This document shows, piece after piece, positions 38,364-46,479 of a stretch of DNA of 64,000 bases. Positions within the stretch are counted from its first letter, which is position 1; each line of letters opens with the position of its first letter. Made by a program: the position numbers and the translations under genes. Source of the stretch: Hoyosella altamirensis (GTDB lineage Bacteria; Actinomycetota; Actinomycetes; Mycobacteriales; Mycobacteriaceae); the NCBI RefSeq assembly GCF_014191505.1, contig NZ_JACHWS010000003.1, positions 1-64,000 on the forward strand, given 5' to 3'. The notes under the pieces are model-generated. The model ran no database searches. It saw only the letters and a list, made by a program, of their open reading frames with translations, and was not told the DNA's origin.

Positions 38364-39494
38364 TCACCCACGTGGACCGGGATCCAAGTCTGCCTCCGCC
38401 AGGGGCGGGAGTACCACACCGATATCCGCGGCGAGTTCCCAGCCGATAGTTGCGATCTCAGCGACGTGCTGCGGCGGGAAGCCCACGCAGAGCGCCGATA
38501 AGAGCATGTTCGCCATTTTGTGGTCGGGTTCCGTTTCGAGAGCAATATCAAATGCTGCCCCGGCACGCGTACCTTCACCGCGGACGTAAGCGGAGTATCC
38601 GAGCAGAACAGCAGCCTCCGCGCGGGCTGGCGGAGGCAGGGTGCGAGTCAGATCTAGCCAGAAGTGCTCGGCCTCGTTAGCAGAGTCGGTGAGGGCGAGT
38701 GTGAACAAACAGTCGCGGACAGGCACGCGCAGGAGAGCTTCTCCGAACTTTGCATACTCGGCATCGTCGAAACATGCTCCGGATGCCATCGCAGCAATTG
38801 CCGAAAGCAACGTGTGGAGCCGGTCGCTGTCCGTGTCCGACCGCACTCTGCGCGCCCCCTCGCCCGGGACTGAGATCATTTGGTCAATCCTGCGCATTCG
38901 GGCGCCATCAGCAGTATCCAGTTCGGCGATCATGTCGGCGCGGCTGCGCTGAATCACGCGCCCCGCAACAACGAGTTCCGCTGCCACCTCAGAATCGCGC
39001 GGATCGGTGAGCCACCCCGCGTCTTCCACCGGAAAATGACTGAACCAGCGCTCGCCTGCCTCGATACGCGCTGTCATGTACGCCGCGCCTACGGAGATCC
39101 CGGCTTCCTCAAGTCCCGCGCAGATCCAGGAGGCGAACTCCGCCTTCACAAGAGGTGCAACGGTGCTGACAACAGTGATGAGTACTGTCTCAACTTCGTT
39201 TCGATAGCAGAATTCACGGAACGAGGCGAGCATTCTTTCGACTGATTCCCAGTCTGGGGTGCCACCGGTCTCCAGAGGGATGTCGGCGCGGACAAAGCCC
39301 TTCATGTCTGTGTTGCGCGGACCACCCATGCAGATCACCACCACGGATTCCTCTGGGTAGTACCCCAGCAACGCCGGCAGGGCACTCAGCAGCTCACTCG
39401 GGTGGGTTAACCGAACATGGGGACGCGCACGGCGGGAGGAACTGCCACGCTGGGCGGAGCCTGATTCTGCTGGCTGCAGGTGATGGGATGTCAT
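38364..39494 (-). CDS. DUF4192 family protein
   Basis: 376 residues from ATG 39494. After a short Ser/Arg-rich start, VRLTHPSELLSALPALLGYYPEESVVVICMGG is the conserved DUF4192 opening. The rest is a soluble alpha/beta protein whose C-terminal half has TPR-like helices (EAEHFWLDLTRTLPPPARAEAAVLLGYSAYVRGEGTRAGAA in fragments). Function is unknown. Two DnaA boxes lie 52-79 bases upstream of the start. Confidence 0.85.
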   Translation of the reverse strand: MTSHHLQPAESGSAQRGSSSRRARPHVRLTHPSELLSALPALLGYYPEESVVVICMGGPRNTDMKGFVRADIPLETGGTPDWESVERMLASFREFCYRNEVETVLITVVSTVAPLVKAEFASWICAGLEEAGISVGAAYMTARIEAGERWFSHFPVEDAGWLTDPRDSEVAAELVVAGRVIQRSRADMIAELDTADGARMRRIDQMISVPGEGARRVRSDTDSDRLHTLLSAIAAMASGACFDDAEYAKFGEALLRVPVRDCLFTLALTDSANEAEHFWLDLTRTLPPPARAEAAVLLGYSAYVRGEGTRAGAAFDIALETEPDHKMANMLLSALCVGFPPQHVAEIATIGWELAADIGVVLPPLAEADLDPGPRG

Positions 39495-39545
39495 GGACAC
39501 AGCATGCTGGCGCCACGGGCACCGCAACATGCCCAGCCCTGGGAA

Positions 39546-39573
39546 TGTGGACAACCCACCAACCTGTGGACAA
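39546..39573 (-). promoter_or_regulatory. Two DnaA boxes upstream of the DUF4192 gene
   Basis: TGTGGACAA at 39546-39554 and again at 39565-39573, 19 bases apart, in the same orientation. The reverse complement TTGTCCACA is the preferred DnaA box of high-GC actinobacteria. They lie between the DUF4192 start (39494) and the end of the next upstream gene (39645). Confidence 0.65.
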
Positions 39574-39644
39574 CTCGCGCCAACGGTGAAGGCACGGCGC
39601 TCAACTGTCAGCGCCTCGTGCTAGTGGGCGAGAGCTTCGCTGCT

Positions 39645-40430
39645 CTACCCGGCCGTGGCTGACCGGACTCGCTCTACCGCGTTCATGAAGAGCACGTGAA
39701 GAAGAGTGCTGTCAGGATCACCGTCGGCGTACTGCGCACCGATGGCCATGATGCGGTAATCATCAATCTGAGCGGCAAGGACTAGCTGCGTGCTGCTGGC
39801 ACCGATGTCAGCCCGGCTGACGGTCCGTGAGTACGCGAGCGTGTCATCCCCATTCACTGTGGGCGGCGGAAGCAACTTCGTACTTATGTCAGTGACACTC
39901 CCAGAGGTATCGACTGCCTTCGCGAACCGGCATTCTGCGAGCAGATCTTCCACTGCGGCGAGTGGCTCGTCTGTCTTGCTCAACACAAAATTGAGTGAGG
40001 AGGCGCCATCGTACGCAGTGGCCGTACGCACGACCACGGATTCATCAGGCGCGCCCACCATACAGTCGTGTGGCGTGAGCACAGTCCCCCGTGGCGCCCC
40101 CGCGAGTGACGCGAGAACCCGCTGCGCCGCCGGTCCGCTGCGGTCACTCATGACATAAGGATCTGGGAACGATGACACAGGCAGCATGAGTGCCCACAAT
40201 TCTGGAGCTTCCGGGTGTGCATCATCAAGCTGAACGAACTGGATTCTGTCTGTATTCAGCGGCACCTCGACAGAGGTGCCGTGTGGTCCCTCGCCATTGT
40301 GCGATGGGCTCGGCTGTGCTGCCGCGCCGGCGCCTGCGGTGAGCGACGCAACCGAAACGATCAGTGTCACACCGGCTGCGGCCCTAGCGAAGCGCAGACT
40401 AGCGCGAGCGAATCGTGGAATCGAACTCAT
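39645..40430 (-). CDS. Secreted protein with PknH-sensor-like domain
   Basis: 261 residues. An N-terminal signal peptide (basic start, then AAAGVTLIVSVASLTAGAGAAAQ) with cleavage near AAAQ. The mature part contains TPHDCMVGA and LLAECRFAK, two Cys in the spacing of PknH-type extracellular sensor domains (DUF5642-like). These pair in a disulfide. No lipobox or anchor is visible, so it is probably secreted or periplasmic. Ligand is unknown. No clear operon partner. Confidence 0.65.
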   Translation of the reverse strand: MSSIPRFARASLRFARAAAGVTLIVSVASLTAGAGAAAQPSPSHNGEGPHGTSVEVPLNTDRIQFVQLDDAHPEAPELWALMLPVSSFPDPYVMSDRSGPAAQRVLASLAGAPRGTVLTPHDCMVGAPDESVVVRTATAYDGASSLNFVLSKTDEPLAAVEDLLAECRFAKAVDTSGSVTDISTKLLPPPTVNGDDTLAYSRTVSRADIGASSTQLVLAAQIDDYRIMAIGAQYADGDPDSTLLHVLFMNAVERVRSATAG

Positions 40431-40928
40431 GACCCTCTACCCCTTCCGAATCACCGAGTTACGCCCGGCTGCCCGGAGCCAATTGACTCTGGTGCTGCAC
40501 AGACCACCTAGTGGTTCTGCCTGCTCACGAAACGGAACCGGCGGTTCGCGGAAGTAACACGGCACAAGGCAGCATTACCAGCGCACTCCCCTTTACGCGC
40601 TTTACTGCTCACCGAATACCACTGCCGTGCAGTCACTTCCGCTTGCTCCCTCAGACCTTGATCTTATCGGCCGTAGCAGCACCAAACTCAGACAAACTAG
40701 GCTCCAGCCTTGTCATGCGTCGTCTCGAATTGGTTGCAATTGGATCTCTAACCGACGGCTCCGAATCCGTGGAAACATCTGAGCCCCGTCGTGCGTTCTA
40801 TCAGGTAGCAGGTCGAGTGCCGAGTGGAACTTGAGGCACCGAGTGCGAGATACTGCCGGGGCACGCGGCAGCGCTTGGATGCGCTGCCGCGCGTTATCTG
40901 GCACAGGGTCCGAAAGGGGGCATACGGT
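40431..40928. other. 498-base intergenic region
   Basis: No supported gene. It carries promoters for the secreted protein gene (left) and the PAC2 gene (right). A perfect 11-bp inverted repeat with a 6-base loop, CGCGGCAGCGC / GCGCTGCCGCG at 40864-40891, lies 37 bases upstream of the PAC2 ATG. Lower-GC patches occur around 40650-40760. Confidence 0.5.
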
Positions 40929-41891
40929 ATGGATGATCAGGCACGGATCTATGAGCTCGAGTTCCCAAGCCCGCACATCGAGGTCAGCGACGATACGACG
41001 CTGGTGCTCGTCCACGGGCTCGAAGGATTCGCCGACGCTGGGCAGGCAGTACGACTGGCAACTGACCACCTGCGGCAAAGCCTCGAAACAGAACTCGTTG
41101 CGTCGTTTTCCGTAGACGACCTGGTTGACTACCGCTCACGCCGCCCACCGATGACGTTCACGTCGGACCATTTCTCCAGCTACCAGGCGCCAGAGCTCAG
41201 CCTGTACGCCGCCAAGGACAACAACGGCGTACCGTTCCTGCTGCTTAGCGGAATGGAACCAGATTTCAAGTGGGAGAAGTTCACCTCGGCTGTGCGGCTG
41301 CTCGCCGAACAATTCGGAGTGACCCGCAGTGTGGGTCTGTCCGCCATCCCGATGGCGACGCCGCATACGCGGCCGCTGGGAGTCATTGGGCATTCCTCCA
41401 ACCCTGGCGCGGTGCCGGCCGAGCAGCGCCTGGGCACCGAGGTTCAGGTACCTGGCAGCGCTTCGGCGCTGCTGGAATACCGGATGGGACAGCATGGCTT
41501 CGATGCCCGTGGCTTCTCCGTCCATGTGCCGCATTATCTGGCGCAGTCACCGTATCCCGCAGCTGCGGTAACGCTGCTCAAGCACCTCAGTGACGTGAGT
41601 GGGCTTTCCGTTCCTCTCGCCGCTCTCGAGGAGGCTGCCGCGGATGTGACCCGGCAGGTCGAAGAGCAGGTTGAGGCAAGCCCCGAGGCGGTTGCGGTGG
41701 TGCGTGCGCTTGAACAGCAGTACGACATCGGGGCCCGGCAATCGGAGGAAACCAATCTCCTGGCCCTCGACGGGGATTTGCCGTCAGGCGATGAACTCGG
41801 CGCGCAGTTCGAGCAGTTCCTCGCCGAACAGAACGCCGAGAGCGACGATGCGGACGGTACCAATCCCGATGACGACGATCGCCTCGAGTAG
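40929..41891 (+). CDS. PAC2 (proteasome assembly chaperone 2) family protein
   Basis: 320 residues from ATG 40929, preceded by AAAGGGGG. The PAC2 fold is indicated by LVLVHGLEGFADAGQAVRLA, RRPPMTFTSDHFSSY, and LLLSGMEPDFKWEKFTSAVR. It matches Rv2714. Eukaryotic relatives chaperone proteasome assembly; the bacterial role is unknown. The C-terminal 70 residues are acidic and helical. A transglutaminase-like gene follows after 28 bases. Confidence 0.85.
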   Translation: MDDQARIYELEFPSPHIEVSDDTTLVLVHGLEGFADAGQAVRLATDHLRQSLETELVASFSVDDLVDYRSRRPPMTFTSDHFSSYQAPELSLYAAKDNNGVPFLLLSGMEPDFKWEKFTSAVRLLAEQFGVTRSVGLSAIPMATPHTRPLGVIGHSSNPGAVPAEQRLGTEVQVPGSASALLEYRMGQHGFDARGFSVHVPHYLAQSPYPAAAVTLLKHLSDVSGLSVPLAALEEAAADVTRQVEEQVEASPEAVAVVRALEQQYDIGARQSEETNLLALDGDLPSGDELGAQFEQFLAEQNAESDDADGTNPDDDDRLE

Positions 41892-41919
41892 CGCGATCAG
41901 GCCCTAGGCCTCACAGTAG

Positions 41920-42768
41920 GTGATTGTGAGCGCATATTTGCAGCAGCCTGGTCAGCACGGGGTACAGCGTCGCGATGTGTACTCGCGGATCGAAATGGAG
42001 GTTCAGCAGCCTGCGCGAATCTTCGCTCAGGTTGCGGTCGCCGAACATCCCGGTGCGGAACTGACCGAGAAGCTGGTCATCACACGAGACGGGTACCCCC
42101 TCGAGCCGCAAGTCATTCAGACCCCGCACCGTGGGCGGCTGCATCGGTTCCGTTCCCAGCCTGGGCACGTCGTGATCGAGTATTCAGCGTCGATCACCGG
42201 CCAGGCTGACACGGTCACCGCCGAACCACTCGACGATGCTCTGTATCTGCGCCCGAGCAGATACGCGGAATCGGACGAGTTGCTCGCCAAGGCTTATGAA
42301 GAGTTCACCGGCGTGAAAGAGCCGCGTGAAATTTTCAGCGCCATCACCGAATGGGTCTCAACGCACCTGAGCTATGTGCCTGGGAGTAGCGGGCCCTCCG
42401 ATGGCGCTGGCAGCACGCTCCTGCATCGTCAGGGTGTCTGCCGCGACTATGCGCATCTCACCACAGCGCTCTTGCGTGCGCTCGACGTGCCCGCCCGGGT
42501 TGTCGGAGTCTACGCGCCCGGCATTAGCCCGATGGACTTTCATGCTGTCACCGAGGCGCTTGTCGATGGTGAATGGATCGTTGCCGACTCGACTCGGCTC
42601 GGCCCCCGCCAGAGCATGGTCCGGATGGTCACTGGCCGTGACGCGGCGGACACTGCATTTCTGTCGACGTACGAAGGCTTCGTCGACCTGAAATCAACGC
42701 GCATACTCGCCACCGTCGATGGCAACCTCCCCGTTGACGACCACACAGCCACAATGCAGCTCACGTAA
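41920..42768 (+). CDS. Transglutaminase-like cysteine protease family protein
   Basis: 282 residues; start at 41920 or the in-frame GTG at 41926. An N-terminal beta-rich domain is followed by the transglutaminase core with catalytic Cys in GVCRDYAHLTTALLRAL, His in DFHAVTEALVDGEWI and Asp in VADSTRL. It has no signal peptide or membrane segment. Bacterial members include peptidases and amidotransferases; substrate is unknown. It lies between the PAC2 gene and a hydrolase, an insertion relative to M. tuberculosis. Confidence 0.85.
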   Translation: MIVSAYLQQPGQHGVQRRDVYSRIEMEVQQPARIFAQVAVAEHPGAELTEKLVITRDGYPLEPQVIQTPHRGRLHRFRSQPGHVVIEYSASITGQADTVTAEPLDDALYLRPSRYAESDELLAKAYEEFTGVKEPREIFSAITEWVSTHLSYVPGSSGPSDGAGSTLLHRQGVCRDYAHLTTALLRALDVPARVVGVYAPGISPMDFHAVTEALVDGEWIVADSTRLGPRQSMVRMVTGRDAADTAFLSTYEGFVDLKSTRILATVDGNLPVDDHTATMQLT

Positions 42769-42850
42769 ACCGCCAAAACCGGCAAAACCGGCCGCACCTG
42801 GCGTCACACCACCGCAACGGAGCTGGAACACAGTGTTACACCGCCCGAAG

Positions 42851-42878
42851 TTGTAAATCGGGCACAACGCGCTACCGT
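42851..42878 (+). promoter_or_regulatory. Candidate SigA-type promoter before the alpha/beta hydrolase gene
   Basis: TTGTAA (42851-42856), 16-base spacer, TACCGT (42873-42878, fits TANNNT). A short palindrome AACAC-A-GTGTT lies just upstream at 42827-42837 and could be an operator. The hydrolase start is 66 bases downstream. Confidence 0.4.
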
Positions 42879-42944
42879 GTGAAGTGCTCCGTGCCGTACA
42901 GCCGCGTTGGTCCGGCCTGTGCAGCCCAACGAGGAGGAGGACCT

Positions 42945-43961
42945 GTGGCCGCCCTGCCCTTTCGCGCTCTGCGACCGGTTCCCGATGCGGAACCGACTGT
43001 GTCGTACCGCGTTATCCACGGTTACCGCCGCGCCTACCGGATCGCTGGCAGCGGACCCGCAATTCTGCTTCTCCACGGTATTGGCGACAACTCGTCGACG
43101 TGGACCGACATCATCCCGCACCTCGCAAAGTCGTTCACCGTTATCGCCCCTGACCTTCTAGGCCATGGGCTTTCGGACAAGCCGCGCGCAGATTATTCGA
43201 TCGCTGCGTACGCGAATGGCATGCGTGATCTGCTCTCGGTTCTGGAGATTGACCGCGTCACCGTCATCGGCCATTCGCTCGGTGGTGGCGTCGCCATGCA
43301 GTTCACCTATCAGTATCCGCAGCTCGTAGAACGACTCATCCTGGTCGGGGCGGGTGGGATCACACGCGATGTGAGCCCCCTGCTCAGGCTGGTGTCGCTG
43401 CCGGGAGCCGCCAAACTGATTGAGATCTTCCGTCTCCCCGGAATCGTGTACGCGGTTGGCGCGCTCGGCAAAGCGCTCAAGCCAATGAGCCCACATTTCC
43501 ACGACACTCCGGACTTGCTGCGGATACTTTCGGATCTGCCGGATCCCGTGAACCGAGCCGCATTCTTACGGACTCTGCGTTCAGTTGTTGACTGGCGGGG
43601 GCAGGTCGTCACCGGACTTGACCGCTGTTATCTCGCCGAAGCGATGCCTGTTCAGATCATCTGGGGTGAGCATGACAACGTCATTCCGGTCGCTCACGCC
43701 CACCTCGCGCACGCCGCAATGCCGGGTTCCCGCCTTGAGATCTTCAAGAGTTCCGCGCATTTTCCCTTCCATGACGATCCCATGCGGTTTCTGTCGATCG
43801 TCGAGGAGTTCATCGCATCCACAGCTCCTCACACATTCGATGATGTGCGCTGGAAGCGGCTCCTCAACCGCGGGATCAGCGATTCGTCAATCATCGGCAA
43901 CTCATGGACCCGTTCCGCCGTTTTCCACGCGATGGGCAGTTCCGAGCGAAGCGCGACGTAA
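42945..43961 (+). CDS. Alpha/beta hydrolase (Rv2715-type)
   Basis: 338 residues from GTG 42945, strongly supported by GAGGAGGAGG 4 bases before. HG motif ILLLHGIGDNSSTW, nucleophile elbow VTVIGHSLGGGVAMQF (Ser), Asp in WGEHDNVIPV and His in SAHFPFHDDP form the catalytic triad. Similar to epoxide hydrolase/esterase-type enzymes; true substrate is unknown. The last 40 residues are unconserved. A helicase gene starts 25 bases downstream. Confidence 0.88.
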   Translation: MAALPFRALRPVPDAEPTVSYRVIHGYRRAYRIAGSGPAILLLHGIGDNSSTWTDIIPHLAKSFTVIAPDLLGHGLSDKPRADYSIAAYANGMRDLLSVLEIDRVTVIGHSLGGGVAMQFTYQYPQLVERLILVGAGGITRDVSPLLRLVSLPGAAKLIEIFRLPGIVYAVGALGKALKPMSPHFHDTPDLLRILSDLPDPVNRAAFLRTLRSVVDWRGQVVTGLDRCYLAEAMPVQIIWGEHDNVIPVAHAHLAHAAMPGSRLEIFKSSAHFPFHDDPMRFLSIVEEFIASTAPHTFDDVRWKRLLNRGISDSSIIGNSWTRSAVFHAMGSSERSAT

Positions 43962-43986
43962 GCTCCGAAGCAGCTAGCCTAGAGCT

Positions 43987-46479
43987 GTGCTTCTTCCTGA
44001 CGAGATCCCCAACCAGCCCGAAGTCATCTACGACGCGTTCGAAGCGTGGGCTGGTGAACAAGGTCTCACACTGTATCCCGCACAGGAAGAAGCGCTACTG
44101 GAGATCGTGTCGGGTTCGAATGTCATCCTCGCGACACCGACGGGCTCTGGCAAGTCGCTCGTGGCTACAGCAGCGCACTTCACTGCCCTCGTCCAGGGAT
44201 CGCGCACGTTCTACACCGCCCCCATCAAAGCACTGGTCAGCGAGAAGTTCTTCGCCTTATGTGACGTTTTCGGCGCCGAGAACGTCGGCATGATGACCGG
44301 CGATGCCGCTGTCAACGCTTCCGCCCCGATTATCTGTGCGACCGCAGAAATCCTCGCAAACATCGCGCTTCGCGAAGGCGTCGACGCCAACGTCGGACAG
44401 GTCGTGATGGATGAATTCCACTTTTACTCAGAACCTGACCGGGGGTGGGCCTGGCAGGTCCCGCTCATCGAGCTTACCGGTGCGCAGTTTTTGCTGATGT
44501 CCGCCACGCTCGGCGACGTGAGCTTCTTCGAGAAGGACCTGACGCAGCGTACAGGCCGCAACACTGTGCACGTTACGGGCGCGGAACGCCCAGTGCCGCT
44601 GGTGTTCTCGTATGCGATGACGCCTATCCACGAAACGATTGAAGAGCTCGTCAGCACCCATCAGGCGCCGGTCTATGTTGTTCACTTCACGCAGGCGGCC
44701 GCGCTTGAACGTGCCCAGGCCCTCACCAGCATCTCCGTGGCGAGCCGGGAGGATCGTGACCGAATCGCCGAAACAATCGCGGGCTTCCGGTTCACTACCG
44801 GTTTCGGGAGAACCCTGTCGCGGCTTATCCGGCACGGCATTGGGGTGCACCACGCGGGGATGCTACCGAAATACCGTCGGCTCGTGGAACGTCTCGCTCA
44901 GGAGGGGCTACTGAAGGTGATCTGCGGGACTGACACTCTCGGCGTTGGCATCAACGTTCCCATCAGAACAGTTCTCTTCACCGGCCTGACCAAGTTCGAT
45001 GGAACACGCAACCGGATGTTGCGCGCCCGGGAGTTCCACCAGATCGCGGGACGTGCGGGCCGGGCGGGGTTCGACACCACGGGCAGCGTCGTCGTCCAGG
45101 CACCTGATCACGAGATAGAGAATGCGCGAGCGCTGGCAAAGGCGGGAGATGACCCCAAGAAACGTCGAAAAGTACAGCGCAAGAAGGCTCCTGAGGGTTT
45201 CGTCAACTGGACCAGTCAGACGTTTGAGAAGCTCGTCGCAGCGGAGCCAGAGCCACTCGTGTCACGTTTCCGCGTCACAAACGCGATGTTGCTGAACGTC
45301 ATATCGCGGCCTGGCAACTGCTTCACCGCGATGCGGCACCTGCTTGAGGACAACCACGAAGCGCGCCCCGCTCAGCGCAAACTGATCCGCCGCGCAATCG
45401 CCCACTATCGGGGTCTTCTCAACGCGGGCATTGTGGATCGGCTTCCGGAACCCGATGAGCAGGGCCGGTGGGCTCGACTCACAGTCGACTTACAGCGCGA
45501 TTTCGCACTGAACCAGCCGCTTTCGCCCTTCGCGCTGGCAGCGATCGAACTGCTCGACCGGGACTCTCCCACATATGCTCTCGATGTCGTGTCCGTCATC
45601 GAGAGCACTCTCGACGATCCGCGCACATTGCTTCTCTCTCAGCAGCACGCGGCGCGCGGTCAGGCAATCGGTGAAATGAAGGCCGACGGTATCGAGTACG
45701 ACGAGCGTATGGAACTCCTTGAAGACATCACGTGGCCTAAGCCGCTTGAGGAGCTCCTCGTTCCTGCGTTCGAAATGTACCGGGCGGGGCATCCATGGGT
45801 AGCGGAGTTCAGTCTGTCCCCGAAGGCTGTCGTGCGTGACATGGTGGAGAAAGGCATGACATTCTCCGACTTGATTTCGACCTACAGCCTGAACCGCTCA
45901 GAGGGTCTCGTTCTTCGCTATCTGGCTGATGCCTACCGCGCTCTGCGGCAGACGGTCCCCGCTGATGCTCGTGACAGCGAGCTGGAGGACCTGACGGAGT
46001 GGCTCGGTGAGCTGATTCGTCAGGTCGATTCCAGCCTGATCGACGAGTGGGAGCAACTGGTCAACCCCGATGCGAAGCCAACAGATCAGCGCGCTTTCAC
46101 AGACGACTCAGCGCGCCCGATAACCGCGAATTCGCGCGCGTTCCGGGTGATGGTGCGAAACGCAATGTTCCGCCGGGTGGAGCTCGTTGCGCGCGGACGC
46201 TGGGCAGAGCTTGCTGAACTGGGCGACCTCAGTTCGGAAGAATGGGCATCGTCATTCGATCCCTATTTCGACGAGTACGGCGAGATCGGAACTGGCCCGG
46301 CCGCACGCGGACCCGCACTTTTTCAGGTCGACGAGCAAGCGAGCCGGTGGGAAGTCCGGCAGATACTCGATGACCCCGAGGGCGATCACGGGTGGGCGCT
46401 GACCGCCGCGATCGATCTTGCGGAATGCGATGCTGCGGGTGAAGTCGTCATCGAGGATCTCGCGATCGTTGCGGGCTGA
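43987..46479 (+). CDS. Ski2-like DEAD/DEAH RNA helicase (DUF3516)
   Basis: 830 residues, GTG start. Walker A TPTGSGKS at 50-57, motif Ia TAPIKALVSEKFF, motif II MDEFHFYS, motif III MSATLGD, motif V TDTLGVGINVPIRTV and motif VI QIAGRAGRAGFD define an SF2 helicase of the Ski2/HelY group. The C-terminal half is the DUF3516 region (about 390-830), rich in helices and found only in actinobacterial members. It probably unwinds structured RNA during turnover or ribosome maturation (inference). Its 3' end overlaps the convergent ctpC by 94 bases. Confidence 0.88.
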   Translation: MLLPDEIPNQPEVIYDAFEAWAGEQGLTLYPAQEEALLEIVSGSNVILATPTGSGKSLVATAAHFTALVQGSRTFYTAPIKALVSEKFFALCDVFGAENVGMMTGDAAVNASAPIICATAEILANIALREGVDANVGQVVMDEFHFYSEPDRGWAWQVPLIELTGAQFLLMSATLGDVSFFEKDLTQRTGRNTVHVTGAERPVPLVFSYAMTPIHETIEELVSTHQAPVYVVHFTQAAALERAQALTSISVASREDRDRIAETIAGFRFTTGFGRTLSRLIRHGIGVHHAGMLPKYRRLVERLAQEGLLKVICGTDTLGVGINVPIRTVLFTGLTKFDGTRNRMLRAREFHQIAGRAGRAGFDTTGSVVVQAPDHEIENARALAKAGDDPKKRRKVQRKKAPEGFVNWTSQTFEKLVAAEPEPLVSRFRVTNAMLLNVISRPGNCFTAMRHLLEDNHEARPAQRKLIRRAIAHYRGLLNAGIVDRLPEPDEQGRWARLTVDLQRDFALNQPLSPFALAAIELLDRDSPTYALDVVSVIESTLDDPRTLLLSQQHAARGQAIGEMKADGIEYDERMELLEDITWPKPLEELLVPAFEMYRAGHPWVAEFSLSPKAVVRDMVEKGMTFSDLISTYSLNRSEGLVLRYLADAYRALRQTVPADARDSELEDLTEWLGELIRQVDSSLIDEWEQLVNPDAKPTDQRAFTDDSARPITANSRAFRVMVRNAMFRRVELVARGRWAELAELGDLSSEEWASSFDPYFDEYGEIGTGPAARGPALFQVDEQASRWEVRQILDDPEGDHGWALTAAIDLAECDAAGEVVIEDLAIVAG

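Noticed and set aside
40411-40440. String resembling a reverse-complement tRNA T-arm (GTGGAATCGAACTC)
   Set aside because: No acceptor stem, anticodon arm or D-arm around it, and it lies in the start of the secreted protein gene.
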